Positions 32,732 to 42,505 of a DNA stretch of 64,000 nt are shown one piece after another. The notes below the pieces were generated by a model, which saw only the letters and a program-made list of their open reading frames with translations, was not told where the DNA came from and made no database searches. Both the position numbers and the translations under genes were made by a program. This DNA is from Maribacter sp. 1_MG-2023 (lineage in GTDB: Bacteria > Bacteroidota > Bacteroidia > Flavobacteriales > Flavobacteriaceae). Positions within the stretch are counted from its first letter, which is position 1. The number at the start of each line of letters is the position of its first letter. The stretch covers positions 607,655 to 671,654 of the forward strand of contig NZ_JAUOPN010000001.1 in NCBI RefSeq assembly GCF_030547005.1. Reading direction: 5' to 3'.

Positions 32732-34960
32732 GTGTTGAGCAAAATTCAAAATTTTATTTCTGTTTCTTTTAAAGAATTGCTACAATATTTGGGTAGTACT
32801 AATTTTTCAAAGTCGGTACTTACCGTAGTTGCGGTTATAACACCCTTGTCTATTGGTATTTCTACAGGTCATACAGAAATAGGCGTTGCCATATGTTTAG
32901 GTGCTTTTTGGTGTAACCCAAGTGATGTCAACGGTAGTCAAAAACACAAAGTTTACGGTATACTTTTTTCGGCTGCTTTAGTAATGGTCGTTAGCTTTAT
33001 TGGTGGGTATTTACACTATGCTACTTGGCTTGCCCTAATTATTTTAGGGGTTGCAAGTTTTGCAATTTCTTTGATTTCATCTTATGGATTTAGGGCTTCA
33101 CTAATTAGTTTTTCAGGACTTTTAGCTTTGATCCTAAGCTTTGCCCATACTCCAAATAAATTGGAGATTTATGAATATGCTTTGTTGGTAGGGCTTGGCG
33201 GACTCTGGTATTTGGCATTGTCTTTATTATGGCATAAAATAAACCCGAAGGGGCAAACGGAAGAAATTTTATATGATACCATAGGTCGTACCGGTAAACT
33301 TTTAAAGAAACGTGCGCAGCTAATAGATGAACAATCTAATAGAAAGAAATTACAGCAGCGGTTGTTCCTACTGCAAAGTGAACTTACAGAACAACATGAT
33401 ACACTGCGTGAAATTCTTATTCTATCTCGTAAAAACTCGGGTAGATCGACCTATAATGGTAAGCGTGTTTTGGTATTGGTGCAATTGATAGAAATGCTGG
33501 AAACGGCAGGTGCGAATCCGGTAAACTATACGAAGATGGATGAGCAGTTTAAATTATATCCAGAATTTACCAAGTTGTTTCAAAATCTGACTTTTGAGAT
33601 GGCTAATCAATTGCAATTAATTTCTGTAATTGGTAACAAGCCTAGTCAAATGCCAAAGCATGATGCGCTAACGAATCATTTTGAAGAATTACGAATTAAG
33701 ATTTCTGAGCTTGGTACGGTAAAAGACGCAAAGGCGTACGAAGCTTTTATTATGTTTCAGAATTTGTTGGAATATCAAGAAAAGCAATTCGACAAACTTA
33801 AACGAATGAAGTGGCTGCTTAGTGATCACGATGTAGCATCAGAAGAATTTATTGATAAAGAAATTCTAAAACGTTTCTTGATATCTCAAGATTATAGTCC
33901 GCGTATATTATTAGGAAACCTCAGTTTTAGGTCTACCATATTTCGACACTCCTTACGTTTAGCGGTTACCTTAATGATCGGATTTGTGGTTGGTAATGTA
34001 TTCGCATTCCAGAATCCGTATTGGATACTTTTAACCATCATATTAATTATGAGACCTAATTATGGTCTTACAAAAACACGATCTAAAGATCGGACTATAG
34101 GTACTATTATCGGTGGAGTTATTGCTACTGGTATCGTATATTTAGTTCAAGATGTGTATGTATATGCAGTATTAGCATTGATTTCGTTTGTTGTTGCGCT
34201 GTCTATGCTACAGAAAAATTACAAATTGTCGGCAATCTATGTCACCCTTAGTATTGTATTTATCTACGGAATTTTACAGCCCGATGTAATGACCGTAATT
34301 CAATACCGAATTTTAGATACGCTTGTTGGTGCAGGATTATCATATTTAGGATTTCTTTTTTTATGGCCCAGCTGGAGCTTTCAAGAAATACAAAAAGATG
34401 TTACCAAAAGTGTTGAGGCAAACCGAATGTACCTAACTGAAATTGCAGATTTTTATAGACACAAGGGTAACGTACCTACCAGCTATAGATTGGCGCGTAA
34501 AAGTGCTTTTCTAGAAACTTCGAACCTAAGCTCGGCATTTCAGCGCATGACGCAAGATCCACATTCAAAACAAAAAAATCTAAATAAAATATATGAGCTG
34601 GTTGAGTTGAACCACAACTTTTTATCATCTCTGGCATCATTAAGTATTTATATTCAGCATCATACCACCACAGAAGCTTCAGAACGTTTTAATAGCATTG
34701 TTTTTAAGATAGATGAAAACCTTAGTTTGGTAATGCAAACGCTTTCTAATAGCATTGCTACTGGCGATGAGCCGAATTTTGAAGAGGTAGTTACATTTGA
34801 AAAACAATTGCCAAAGTTCGATTCTGAAAATGTGAATTTGAATGCAGAAGATAACAGTGCGTTAAAACGAAATCATCAAGAAGAACAGCTTATTTGGGAA
34901 CAGTTACGTTGGTTATATTCCTTAAGTTCTACTATGATGAAGTTGACTTCAAGTTTGTGA
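32732..34960 (+). CDS. FUSC-family inner-membrane protein (YccS/aromatic efflux-like)
   Basis: 742 residues. There are two membrane blocks, each of several helices (about 25-170 and 405-545), and each is followed by a helical cytosolic region, the duplicated layout of YccS/YhfK/AaeB proteins. The second block has the family signature RPNYGLTKTRSKDR followed by TIGTIIGG. The start is not ATG: GTG at 32732 or TTG at 32735 are both possible, and the nearby -7 element favours one of these over any later ATG. Members export aromatic acids or help with envelope stress, but most are uncharacterised. It is a single gene after the terminator of the exopolysaccharide region, so it is probably not part of that system. 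Confidence 0.88.
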   Translation: MLSKIQNFISVSFKELLQYLGSTNFSKSVLTVVAVITPLSIGISTGHTEIGVAICLGAFWCNPSDVNGSQKHKVYGILFSAALVMVVSFIGGYLHYATWLALIILGVASFAISLISSYGFRASLISFSGLLALILSFAHTPNKLEIYEYALLVGLGGLWYLALSLLWHKINPKGQTEEILYDTIGRTGKLLKKRAQLIDEQSNRKKLQQRLFLLQSELTEQHDTLREILILSRKNSGRSTYNGKRVLVLVQLIEMLETAGANPVNYTKMDEQFKLYPEFTKLFQNLTFEMANQLQLISVIGNKPSQMPKHDALTNHFEELRIKISELGTVKDAKAYEAFIMFQNLLEYQEKQFDKLKRMKWLLSDHDVASEEFIDKEILKRFLISQDYSPRILLGNLSFRSTIFRHSLRLAVTLMIGFVVGNVFAFQNPYWILLTIILIMRPNYGLTKTRSKDRTIGTIIGGVIATGIVYLVQDVYVYAVLALISFVVALSMLQKNYKLSAIYVTLSIVFIYGILQPDVMTVIQYRILDTLVGAGLSYLGFLFLWPSWSFQEIQKDVTKSVEANRMYLTEIADFYRHKGNVPTSYRLARKSAFLETSNLSSAFQRMTQDPHSKQKNLNKIYELVELNHNFLSSLASLSIYIQHHTTTEASERFNSIVFKIDENLSLVMQTLSNSIATGDEPNFEEVVTFEKQLPKFDSENVNLNAEDNSALKRNHQEEQLIWEQLRWLYSLSSTMMKLTSSL

Positions 34961-35052
34961 CCTAATTATAATATTTAGCAACTGTTATTGTTTTACTTAA
35001 GTTTCATCTGTTATAAAAATAAAGCGTTACTTTTTACATCGAAATTTTAAAA

Positions 35053-36129
35053 TTAGTCAAATTGATTTTTAAAAAATGTTAGAACGCTTTTTGAGACCTT
35101 GTTGTGTATTTTTCTACGATTTATTGATGCATCATCTTTAAATAGGGTAGGAGCTTCTTTTTCTAATTCCAATTTAGCTTCGTTCATAAATACATAATGG
35201 TCAATTTCCCCTGTTAACATTATTTGCCGAGACTTTTTGATCATTTTATGATAATGGACCGCATTAGTTTTGACAGGGGCTCTGGAATCATTTTCTGCAC
35301 TAACAATTAAAATGGAATCGTTAATTTTTGCAAGCTGATTTTTATGGACAAAGCCTTGACCTATGGCAGGTGCCATTGCTACGAAAGCGGTAATTCTATT
35401 ATCTTTTAACTGTTTATATGTAGTATTACCTTCATCAATAATTTTAGGGGTCATATATTTAGATACATCTCCAAATTCAGGTGTGTTAAATTCCTTTTTG
35501 CCATCGTCTGTTTTTGAAAAATCAGATAATGCAATATAGTCAATTTCTCCTCCAGCTAGAGCAATGGTAGTATAGCCACCTAATGAAAAACCTGCTACAC
35601 CAATTTTTGAAGGTTCGATGATATTTTTGAATTTGGAGTGTTTTAAAATATGATCTAAAATAAAACTGATATCAAGAGGTCTGTCCCACGCTTTTACAAA
35701 ATTTTCAGGAATTTTATTGTCAAATGTATTTCCGTAATGATCAACTGCCGCAACAATAAATCCGTTCGATGCCAACTCGCTAGCTAACCACGAATGGTTT
35801 ATTCGATTACCACCCGTACCATGAGAAATAAGTATAAGTGGATATTTCTTAGCTATAAATGTGGCATCTTTTGACGTAGGCGGTAATTTAAAACGATAAT
35901 TTACAGTTACATTTACCTTGGTAGTATCATTAGTAGGATACCAAAATTCGGTATTTAAAGGTCTATTTCTGGTTACGTCTGTAATTACCAACTTTGATTG
36001 ACCTATGGCATAGGTATGTGTTTTTAAATATGTTTTGAAAGTTGGTTGTAGGTAATGGTCATTTTTGCAAGAAAAAAGAATTGAACAAAAAATGATTATA
36101 ACTACGTTCTGTATTACTTTGTTGCACAT
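35053..36129 (-). CDS. alpha/beta hydrolase lipoprotein (PAF-acetylhydrolase/dienelactone-hydrolase-like)
   Basis: 358 residues. The N-terminus has a lipoprotein signal with Cys in ILFSC near residue 21. The oxyanion-hole motif HGTGGN, the nucleophile elbow GFSLGG and a C-terminal His (HYVF) in GEIDHYVF give a complete-looking Ser-Asp/Glu-His set. The protein would be anchored in the periplasm or outer membrane and hydrolyse an ester. Substrate unknown. A -7-like element lies just upstream of the start. It is flanked by a Crp/Fnr gene upstream on the same strand. Confidence 0.85.
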   Translation of the reverse strand: MCNKVIQNVVIIIFCSILFSCKNDHYLQPTFKTYLKTHTYAIGQSKLVITDVTRNRPLNTEFWYPTNDTTKVNVTVNYRFKLPPTSKDATFIAKKYPLILISHGTGGNRINHSWLASELASNGFIVAAVDHYGNTFDNKIPENFVKAWDRPLDISFILDHILKHSKFKNIIEPSKIGVAGFSLGGYTTIALAGGEIDYIALSDFSKTDDGKKEFNTPEFGDVSKYMTPKIIDEGNTTYKQLKDNRITAFVAMAPAIGQGFVHKNQLAKINDSILIVSAENDSRAPVKTNAVHYHKMIKKSRQIMLTGEIDHYVFMNEAKLELEKEAPTLFKDDASINRRKIHNKVSKSVLTFFKNQFD

Positions 36130-36147
36130 CTATAATTTTATTTAGAA

Positions 36148-36155
36148 CAAAACTA
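36148..36155 (-). promoter_or_regulatory. candidate -7 promoter element
   Basis: On the minus strand the sequence reads TAGTTTTG (TAnnTTTG), 18 bp before the hydrolase gene start. No good -33 element is seen. Confidence 0.45.
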
Positions 36156-36187
36156 ATGTCAACCAATTAGGAAAAAATTGATAAAAG

Positions 36188-36808
36188 TCAATTTTCTTGA
36201 TTTTTAGCCTTTAACCTACTTAATGTTTCTTGAGTTAGCCCCAGATAACTGGCTAAAACTTTATTAGGCAATCTTTCTATAAGTTCGGTTTGGTTGTTTT
36301 TAAAATCGTCGTATAAATGTTTGCCGCTCATTGTTATGAGTTGTTCTATTCGCTTAATACTGTTCACATAAGTAGCTTCTAAAATATTTAAATAGAACAT
36401 TCTCCAAGTAGGTATGGTAGCATTTAATTTTATAAAGTCGGTATGTGAAATATAATATAATGAGCTAGGCTCAATCGCCTGTAGATAAGAGGCACTGATA
36501 TTTTGTTCTATAAAACTTGGAAATATGGTGATAAAATCATTTTCAATTGCAATTTGTCTTGTCCATTCTTGACCATTATCCCTTGTGCACACTACACGAA
36601 GACATCCTTTTTTAACAAAAAATAAATTTTTACTAATTTTATTTTGCGGAATTACTATTTCATTTTTTTTTGCTTCAAAAGAACTAAAACAATTTACTAC
36701 AGCGTATAAGTGTTCATTAGATAATGTTGTTTTTTCTTCAAAATATCTTTTTAAATAGTCTGTCATTAAATGTATTTTGTAGGTATTTGGATTTCCATCT
36801 TTAATCAC
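36188..36808 (-). CDS. Crp/Fnr-family regulator
   Basis: Up to 206 residues; the more likely start is the second Met (MTDYLKRYFEE, near 36766), which removes a 14-residue extension that does not fit the family. A cyclic-nucleotide-binding-like beta roll (about 30-130) is followed by a C-terminal helical part with LPNKVLASYLGLTQETLSRL, the recognition helix typical of flavobacterial Crp-like proteins. Ligand residues for cAMP are not evident, so the signal is unknown. It precedes the hydrolase gene by 58 bp on the same strand and may control it. Confidence 0.88.
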   Translation of the reverse strand: MIKDGNPNTYKIHLMTDYLKRYFEEKTTLSNEHLYAVVNCFSSFEAKKNEIVIPQNKISKNLFFVKKGCLRVVCTRDNGQEWTRQIAIENDFITIFPSFIEQNISASYLQAIEPSSLYYISHTDFIKLNATIPTWRMFYLNILEATYVNSIKRIEQLITMSGKHLYDDFKNNQTELIERLPNKVLASYLGLTQETLSRLKAKNQEN

Positions 36809-36880
36809 ATTTGTAAGTTAATAAATGTTATCCTTTAAATATTTGATTTTAGAAGTCTGTAAGGTGATAAGCATTCTATG

Positions 36881-37732
36881 CTAATCCTTAGTAACATCTG
36901 AACTCTTAAATTCTACACTTTTAGTTTCTAGATATACCCAAATTTCTGTCATATTTCCTGAGTCAGATAATGCATTAAAATCAGATTGAGAAAGGCAATA
37001 GGTAAGAAAACCATTGACGTTCGATTCTGGTATGTCAAAATTTTCTGCTATTGTTCGTTTTGAAAACTTATAAATGATTTCTTTTTCTAAATTCATGTTT
37101 TCATCGCGCTTCACCATTTCTTCTAATGATTTGGTTCTGCCAGAAACTTTATTCATGATTTTATGGGTATTTACCTTGACACTTAAACCAACGTAACTCA
37201 ATATTTCATTTAGCTTACCGAACTCATCCATAGTTCGTAGACTTACATATTTTCCTCTATCAGCCTCTTGTAACAGCCTTTCACTTTGGGTCATTTTGGT
37301 GACATCTGCATTTTGTAGCCCTAAGGAATACGATGTTACCGTGGGTTCTATTTGTAACCTATCTATATCTCTGTCAATCTCACCGGTTAAATTATAGGGG
37401 GTAACTGTAACTTCATTTAAATCAATAATATTATCAATGAGTTGTATGGTAATTAAGTTACTATTCATGTGAGATTCGCTAATTACTATTTCTTTTGGTA
37501 GGTATTGCACCGCAGTAATACGTACCGTGTCTTTTAACTTCACCTCAATAGAAAATAAACCTAGGGAGTCTGTTATGGTAGATCTTTTAGAATTGAGATT
37601 AACGATTAATACGTTAGAGACATCATTTTTAGTACTTGAAACCTTACCCTTTATTAGAGTAGAATTGTCTTGACCAAACCCTAAAAAGGAAGCTAGTACT
37701 GCTACAAGTAAGAATATTAAATGCTTAGGCAA
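36881..37732 (-). CDS. secreted protein with carboxypeptidase-like regulatory domain
   Basis: 283 residues. Signal peptide (about 1-20, ending GFGQ), then a CarboxypepD_reg-like beta-sandwich (about 26-110, IKGKVSSTKNDVSNVLIVN onward), common in Bacteroidota as a stand-alone surface module or at the N-terminus of TonB-dependent receptors. The rest (about 115-283) is unrecognised and mostly helical, without a barrel, so this is not a TonB receptor. Related single proteins occur widely in Flavobacteriia with no known role. The gene stands alone between a membrane-protein gene and the Crp/Fnr gene, all on the minus strand. Confidence 0.75.
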   Translation of the reverse strand: MPKHLIFLLVAVLASFLGFGQDNSTLIKGKVSSTKNDVSNVLIVNLNSKRSTITDSLGLFSIEVKLKDTVRITAVQYLPKEIVISESHMNSNLITIQLIDNIIDLNEVTVTPYNLTGEIDRDIDRLQIEPTVTSYSLGLQNADVTKMTQSERLLQEADRGKYVSLRTMDEFGKLNEILSYVGLSVKVNTHKIMNKVSGRTKSLEEMVKRDENMNLEKEIIYKFSKRTIAENFDIPESNVNGFLTYCLSQSDFNALSDSGNMTEIWVYLETKSVEFKSSDVTKD

Positions 37733-37817
37733 TGGTTGTGTTTGTGCTAAAAATACTACGCCTTTATTTAAAAAATGAAAAGATTAAGTTAAAACAGGAA
37801 TACTGATTATTAATATT

Positions 37818-38456
37818 TTAGAATTGCTTAAGGTGTTTAATAAGCAGGAAATGAGAAATAAACACGATGGGCACAATACAGATTGGTAAAAAACAATATG
37901 GAAATTGAAAAAGTGCCACATTTGGTTGGTAAAACGCAAATTGCTGAATTGGTAGCGGAGAAGATAATATGGCAATTATAACTATGACTGAAAGAAACAA
38001 TAGCCCAATTACATTCCAAAATAAAAAATATGATTTTGCTAAATTCTTGTTTTTTACGGATTGATAAATTAAAATAACAACGGCAGAAAGCCCGATTAAA
38101 ATATCAAAATTCCAACCGGTAAAAGTCATTATTTCGGGAATTTGACCTTTAAGAAAAAGTTGATACAGGCATAATTCTACTGGTATTCTTACAATATGTA
38201 TTCCTAGCAAGTAGTTTGTGTTTAGATTTTTAATTGAAACCATCTTGAACCCCAAAATGGATAGTAGGGTAGTGGCAATGATTGCTACTGGGAATAATAG
38301 TGGATTTTCTTTAAAGACTTCAAAATATGACAAAAGCCCTATTACAATCTGCCAAGCAATAAAAATAGTCACTACCCTTAAGTTTTTTCCTGTTCCGGTA
38401 TAAAACAAGAATAAGGTCAAAAGGGTAATGAGTAAGAATATTGCTCGTAACATCAT
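37818..38456 (-). CDS. multi-pass membrane protein of unknown function
   Basis: 212 residues, largely hydrophobic with about seven predicted helices (for example IFLLITLLTLFLFYTGTG and VVILIYQSVKNKN boundaries). No enzymatic motif recognised. It begins 6 bp after the stop of the DUF1569 gene, so the two are co-transcribed. The protein has short loops only and probably spans the inner membrane. I do not recognise the family. Confidence 0.7.
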   Translation of the reverse strand: MMLRAIFLLITLLTLFLFYTGTGKNLRVVTIFIAWQIVIGLLSYFEVFKENPLLFPVAIIATTLLSILGFKMVSIKNLNTNYLLGIHIVRIPVELCLYQLFLKGQIPEIMTFTGWNFDILIGLSAVVILIYQSVKNKNLAKSYFLFWNVIGLLFLSVIVIIAILSSPLPIQQFAFYQPNVALFQFPYCFLPICIVPIVFISHFLLIKHLKQF

Positions 38457-38462
38457 ATACTA

Positions 38463-38906
38463 TTATCTACCAAATTGCTTTAAATGGTGATCGGTATGCT
38501 TGTAAACAAATATGCCAATTTCGTCATTGGTCATTTTTCCGAAGAACGGATGAATAAAATTAGAGCTTGAATAACCGTTGTAATCATTTAATAAACCAAT
38601 CCATTTTTCTTTCTCATTATTAAAATTTCCGGTTCCAGATATTTTTAATTCCGGATGCGTAGGCTGATTTTTTTTCATTGGAAGTTCGTTCTTCATAATT
38701 CCCTTCAATGCCATTCCACCAAATAATCTGCCAATAAATAGCCTTTTATACTCTTTTTTGCCTTGAAATAATTCTTCGCCCAGCGTACAATGTTTTAGCA
38801 TTTGATATGGGTCCATTTTGCCCCATTGAGCATTGTCAGATTCTTTCAAAGTTTGAACGCGCTGAATTAATTCGCTGTTAGTGTTCTTATCAAATATTGT
38901 TTTCAT
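38463..38906 (-). CDS. DUF1569 (DinB-like) protein
   Basis: 147 residues forming a four-helix bundle of the DinB/YfiT type. His residues in LKHCTLGE, HPFFG and HTDHHLKQF occupy positions that usually bind a metal in this superfamily. Many members are metal-dependent thiol transferases or hydrolases, but DUF1569 members have no assigned reaction. A TATATTTG promoter-like element lies upstream. It is followed after 6 bp by the membrane-protein gene. Confidence 0.82.
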   Translation of the reverse strand: MKTIFDKNTNSELIQRVQTLKESDNAQWGKMDPYQMLKHCTLGEELFQGKKEYKRLFIGRLFGGMALKGIMKNELPMKKNQPTHPELKISGTGNFNNEKEKWIGLLNDYNGYSSSNFIHPFFGKMTNDEIGIFVYKHTDHHLKQFGR

Positions 38907-38954
38907 AAAGTGGTTTTATAGTATTTGCCTATAGAATAGCTGTGGTTATAAAGA

Positions 38955-38962
38955 CAAATATA
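38955..38962 (-). promoter_or_regulatory. candidate -7 promoter element
   Basis: The minus strand reads TATATTTG, matching TAnnTTTG, 48 bp before the DUF1569 gene start. Confidence 0.45.
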
Positions 38963-39007
38963 TGTGGCACTTTCCACTAAAAAGTTGCCCTATGACAAAA
39001 ACAGACT

Positions 39008-39586
39008 TTATGATGCTATTTCTTTACGAATGCGGCTTAATGAATACTTGGTAATGCCTAAATATGTAGCAATATGTTGTAGTGAAACGTTTTTTATTAT
39101 ATGAGGTTTCTCTTGAACCAATCGTAAATAGCGTTCTTTTGCTTCATCTGCAATGAACGATACCCGCTGATTTTTAAGTGCAAAATAACTACCCACCAAT
39201 TTTTTACGCCCTTGCTCCCTAAAAGGTTCAATGCTATGAAATAGTTGTTGAAATGTATCAAAGTCTAATTGCCAGCAAACAACGTCAGTCAAGGCCTGAA
39301 TATTTTCTCTCGTAGGATTACGAAGAAAAAAGGAAGACCAGTCTATTGCGATTTCGCCTTGCCCATAAAAATCTGTAGTAATATCGTTGCCTTTGGTGTC
39401 ATTGACAAAGGAACGCGCAAAACCGCTTTCTATAAACCAGTAGTGGTTTTCAGTTTTACCTTCTTTTAAGAGAAAGTCATTTTTACGAAAGCTTACCTTT
39501 TTGAATTTTGGAATAATGATTTTCAGTTCGCTTTCTGAAAAAGTAGTAGGGGAGAATATATTTTTTAGGAAGTGCTCGGTTTGCAT
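39008..39586 (-). CDS. Crp/Fnr-family regulator
   Basis: 192 residues: a cyclic-nucleotide-binding-like N-terminal roll (about 25-120, FLLKEGKTENHYWFIESG) and a C-terminal DNA-binding end with VSLQHIATYLGITKYSLSRI. The helix-turn-helix is the short type usual in Bacteroidota. It is 101 bp upstream of the DUF1569 gene on the same strand and may regulate it and the broken epimerase gene behind it. Ligand unknown. Clearly distinct from the other Crp-like protein at 36188. Confidence 0.9.
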   Translation of the reverse strand: MQTEHFLKNIFSPTTFSESELKIIIPKFKKVSFRKNDFLLKEGKTENHYWFIESGFARSFVNDTKGNDITTDFYGQGEIAIDWSSFFLRNPTRENIQALTDVVCWQLDFDTFQQLFHSIEPFREQGRKKLVGSYFALKNQRVSFIADEAKERYLRLVQEKPHIIKNVSLQHIATYLGITKYSLSRIRKEIAS

Positions 39587-39704
39587 TATAAATGGTGGTT
39601 TTTAAAATAAATTAATGCTGACTAATTTATTTCTAAACTACTTATAATTTGCTTCTGACTAATTACTTACCTCATATTATTTTGTTGGCTTTCAGTTTAA
39701 AATG

Positions 39705-40628
39705 CTATTGCCCATTCTTAATTCGCTCAATACCTTCTTGATACGTGGTAACCGAAAAATCTGGGAATCTATTTTTAAACTTGGTAGAAACGAAAATGTT
39801 ATCGCTCTTATACCTTGGTAGCAATTCTTGTAATTCTTTCATTTGTGTTTTGAAAACACCACCTATTTTAAAAGTAATTTTAGGTACAACGGTATATGAA
39901 AATTGTTTGCCGTAAATCTTAGAGCTCAACGCTATAAGCTGCTCATAGGTTAATCGGTTATCATCGCAGGGTAGGTGCCAGGTTTGATTAAAGGCATTTG
40001 GCGTGTTGCCTATTAGAGCCATTGCCTTGCTGGCATCTGGTGTCCATATTAATGTTCTTAAAGTCGCATCACTAATAAATACTTTTAATTTTTTGCCTTG
40101 CTTTATATTATCAAAAATGATGGCGTTGGTGATACTCTGCGTTTTTCCAGGACCATAAAATTCTGGGGCTCTGCAAATGACTGCTTCTAAATTATTTGCA
40201 GCCATTTCATCTAAAAGCATGGTAGTAATTTCAGCCCTTACTTTTCCTTTTTGTCCCACAGGTGCAAATTCGCTCTCTTCGGTTAATGGAGTTTCATTTT
40301 GCGCATACATATAGGTGTTGTCAAAGAACACCAATTTCGTATGGTGCTTTTTGCAAGCATCGATAACATTACGCATCATTATAGGGAATTGGTCTACCCA
40401 CATTTTAGAGTTCATCGGTAGACCAACAGTTAGGTAGGCAATTTCACTTCCTTTTACAGCTTCTTCGGTTTTTTACTTGTCTAATAAATTGGCAGAAAAA
40501 AGCGTGTCGGTATCGTTTACTTTCTTCGGATTTCGACTAACGAGCCTTATGTTAGAAGTATAATTTTTTTTTAATTCTTTCGCTAGTTCAATTGCGATTT
40601 GACCGTTAGCACCAAGTATAGTTTGCAT
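39705..40628 (-). pseudogene. NAD-dependent epimerase/reductase gene broken by an in-frame TAA
   Basis: Reading from the ATG at 40628, the frame gives a Rossmann start (ILGANGQIAIELAKEL, GxxGxI motif) and runs to codon 51, where TAA (40473-40475) interrupts it. The same frame then continues without further defect for over 250 codons to 39705, including the short-chain/epimerase features FDNTYMYAQNETPL and CRAPEFYGPG. A single base change (for example from GAA or CAA) would explain the stop. The second half may restart at 40415 but would lack the cofactor site. Starts 8 bp after the DUF2147 gene, so an operon. Loss of function, a sequencing error or readthrough are all possible. Confidence 0.8.
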
Positions 40629-40636
40629 CTAACTAT

Positions 40637-41056
40637 TTATTGCTTTCTGATCCAGTACTGGGTTCTTCCTAAAAGCGAAAAACCTAAATAACCTCTCACT
40701 TTCAATTTGTTAGGTTCTTCCAGCTCTAAATAACACTTATATTCTTTACCATTTTCTGGATCTAGAATTGTACCGTCGTTATATTCATCACCATCTTTCT
40801 TAATATCTTCGATGATAACTAGACCTCTTATCTTTTGTCCTTTTTTAGAGCCTTTACAATTATCGCAAACTTTGTCTGCATCACTTTTATAGCTATTAAC
40901 TATTTTGGCGAAATACGTGTCGTTGGTTTTATAGATTTCAATGAGTGCTTTTTTCTCGTTTGTTTCCTCATCGAAGGTTTCCCATTGACCTGTAATTGTT
41001 TGTCCGTAGCTAATAAAGCTTACTGTCATTAGTAATATGAAGAATAAATTTTTCAT
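40637..41056 (-). CDS. secreted DUF2147-family protein
   Basis: 139 residues. Signal peptide about 1-18 (ending ISYGQ). The mature part begins TITGQWETFDEETNEKKALI and contains a CDNCKG pair and the end YLGFSLLGRTQYWIRK, typical of DUF2147, a small lipocalin-like beta fold common in Bacteroidota and Proteobacteria. Function unknown. It is co-oriented with the broken epimerase gene 8 bp downstream. Confidence 0.82.
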   Translation of the reverse strand: MKNLFFILLMTVSFISYGQTITGQWETFDEETNEKKALIEIYKTNDTYFAKIVNSYKSDADKVCDNCKGSKKGQKIRGLVIIEDIKKDGDEYNDGTILDPENGKEYKCYLELEEPNKLKVRGYLGFSLLGRTQYWIRKQ

Positions 41057-41288
41057 GTTTGTACGCTATTTTATATTGTTAATCGATTTATTACCCACTT
41101 TTGTTATCGAACTGCTGAATAAAAGGGAGTAAAAAATAAAGATACTATTTCTACAAATACTCATAGAGCTTGAATATGTATTGCATTAAAAATTCAACTA
41201 GAATTTCAAGAGTTTATAAGATTTATGCAACACGATTTCAGTTGATTATACTAAGTAAAGAGTACGTTCATTTTTTTTAATTTCTTAA

Positions 41289-41330
41289 CCAACAACCAAC
41301 AACCAACAACCAACAACCAACAACCAACAA
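41289..41330. repeat. 7-bp tandem repeat, six copies of CCAACAA
   Basis: Six perfect head-to-tail copies of CCAACAA end exactly at the stop codon of the minus-strand gene that starts at 41331. Similar heptamer runs are frequent between genes in Flavobacteriia. Copy number is likely to vary between strains. Confidence 0.95.
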
Positions 41331-42482
41331 CTAAGCACTAACCACTTGTTTTTTCTTACGCTTCTCTTTAAAATACGCTTTGTTAGCTATGTAAATTGTT
41401 TTTCTAACCTCACAAAACACTTGGGTTTTCTCTTTATTGGTGAGCTGCGTGGTTTTAATAACATCAACTTCTTTCTTTTCGGCTACTTGTGCTCTGATTT
41501 CTGCAAGCTCTTCCTTAGAAAAATTAAAGTCAGCATATAGATTTTCTTTTGCCGCTTTTTTAACTCTATCTAAATCGGTATAAGCAGTATGGTTTTCGCA
41601 ATTAAAAAGAAGTCTAAAAGCTTCATATGCCTTTACATAATTTTTTGTATCAAAGTAATGTGTATTGGCAATAGCCGTTACTAATAAAGCATTGTTTGGA
41701 TAAATTTCTAACCACTTTTCTACTTCAGGGTAATACTTTTCGTAAAAATCTAGTTTATCCGTTATTTTAAAATGATTTTTTTCATTTCTAATAATATTAA
41801 ATAGCAGCCCTAGTAATTGTGGGTTTTTATCTAGCTTTTTAGCATCATACATTTCTTTTAGTTTGATGCCGTATTGCAATCGATAACCATCTTCGCTATC
41901 AAAAGACCAAGTGTAATGTGTTAGTAGAATTTCTTCTGCAATCTTATAATTTTCTTTTTCTAAATGTTTTAAGCCCACAAAGCCATTGTTATAAAAAAAT
42001 GGATATTTTTTATAAGCTTTATACCATAGGTCTAAGGCAACAACTGTTTGCTTATTATTATTATTATTATTATTATGCTTTAAAAGGGCTAATTTATCTA
42101 GTAACTCACTTTCTTTTTCATCCTTTATATAAGGTTTCTTATAAAGAGTTTGGATTTCTACCAATTGCTCCTCAATAACTTCGGCAGCTTTATCTGGCAT
42201 TGAAAGTGAATCATTATATACCCAGAAAAGCCAATCATAACCAACCATTTTATCTTGTTTAAATTGGTCGTTTTCTATTATAAAAGTTGCGTCTTCTAAA
42301 ATTTGAGATGTGTTTTCAAAAATATCAGTATTTAAACGCATACGCAGCGTTAGCATATCAATATCAAAAGGGTTTTGTTTTAATATTTCTTTTATAATTG
42401 CCAAAGCCTCAAAACCTAGTTCTTGCTGATTAGCATCTTAGTTATCTAACTTACCTAGTATGTTCTCTAATTCCTTATTCAT
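41331..42482 (-). pseudogene. unknown helical-repeat protein gene with an early in-frame TAA
   Basis: The frame from the ATG at 42482 reads MNKELENILGKLDN and meets TAA at 42438-42440 (codon 15), then stays open for about 369 codons. The rest is helical, with TPR-like features (NHFKITDKLDFYEKYYPEVEKWLE, and later ANTHYFDTKNYVKAYEAF), no signal peptide and no catalytic motif. A run of seven Asn is encoded by a TTA repeat. Translation might restart at the TTG at 42404, giving a shortened 357-residue protein, so the gene may still be used. Family not recognised. Confidence 0.55.
42052..42075. repeat. (TTA)8 microsatellite inside a coding region
   Basis: Eight uninterrupted TTA units; on the minus strand they encode a run of about seven Asn. 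Length change by whole units would keep the frame. Confidence 0.95.
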
Positions 42483-42505
42483 AAGCTACTAATTAATCTC
42501 ATATA

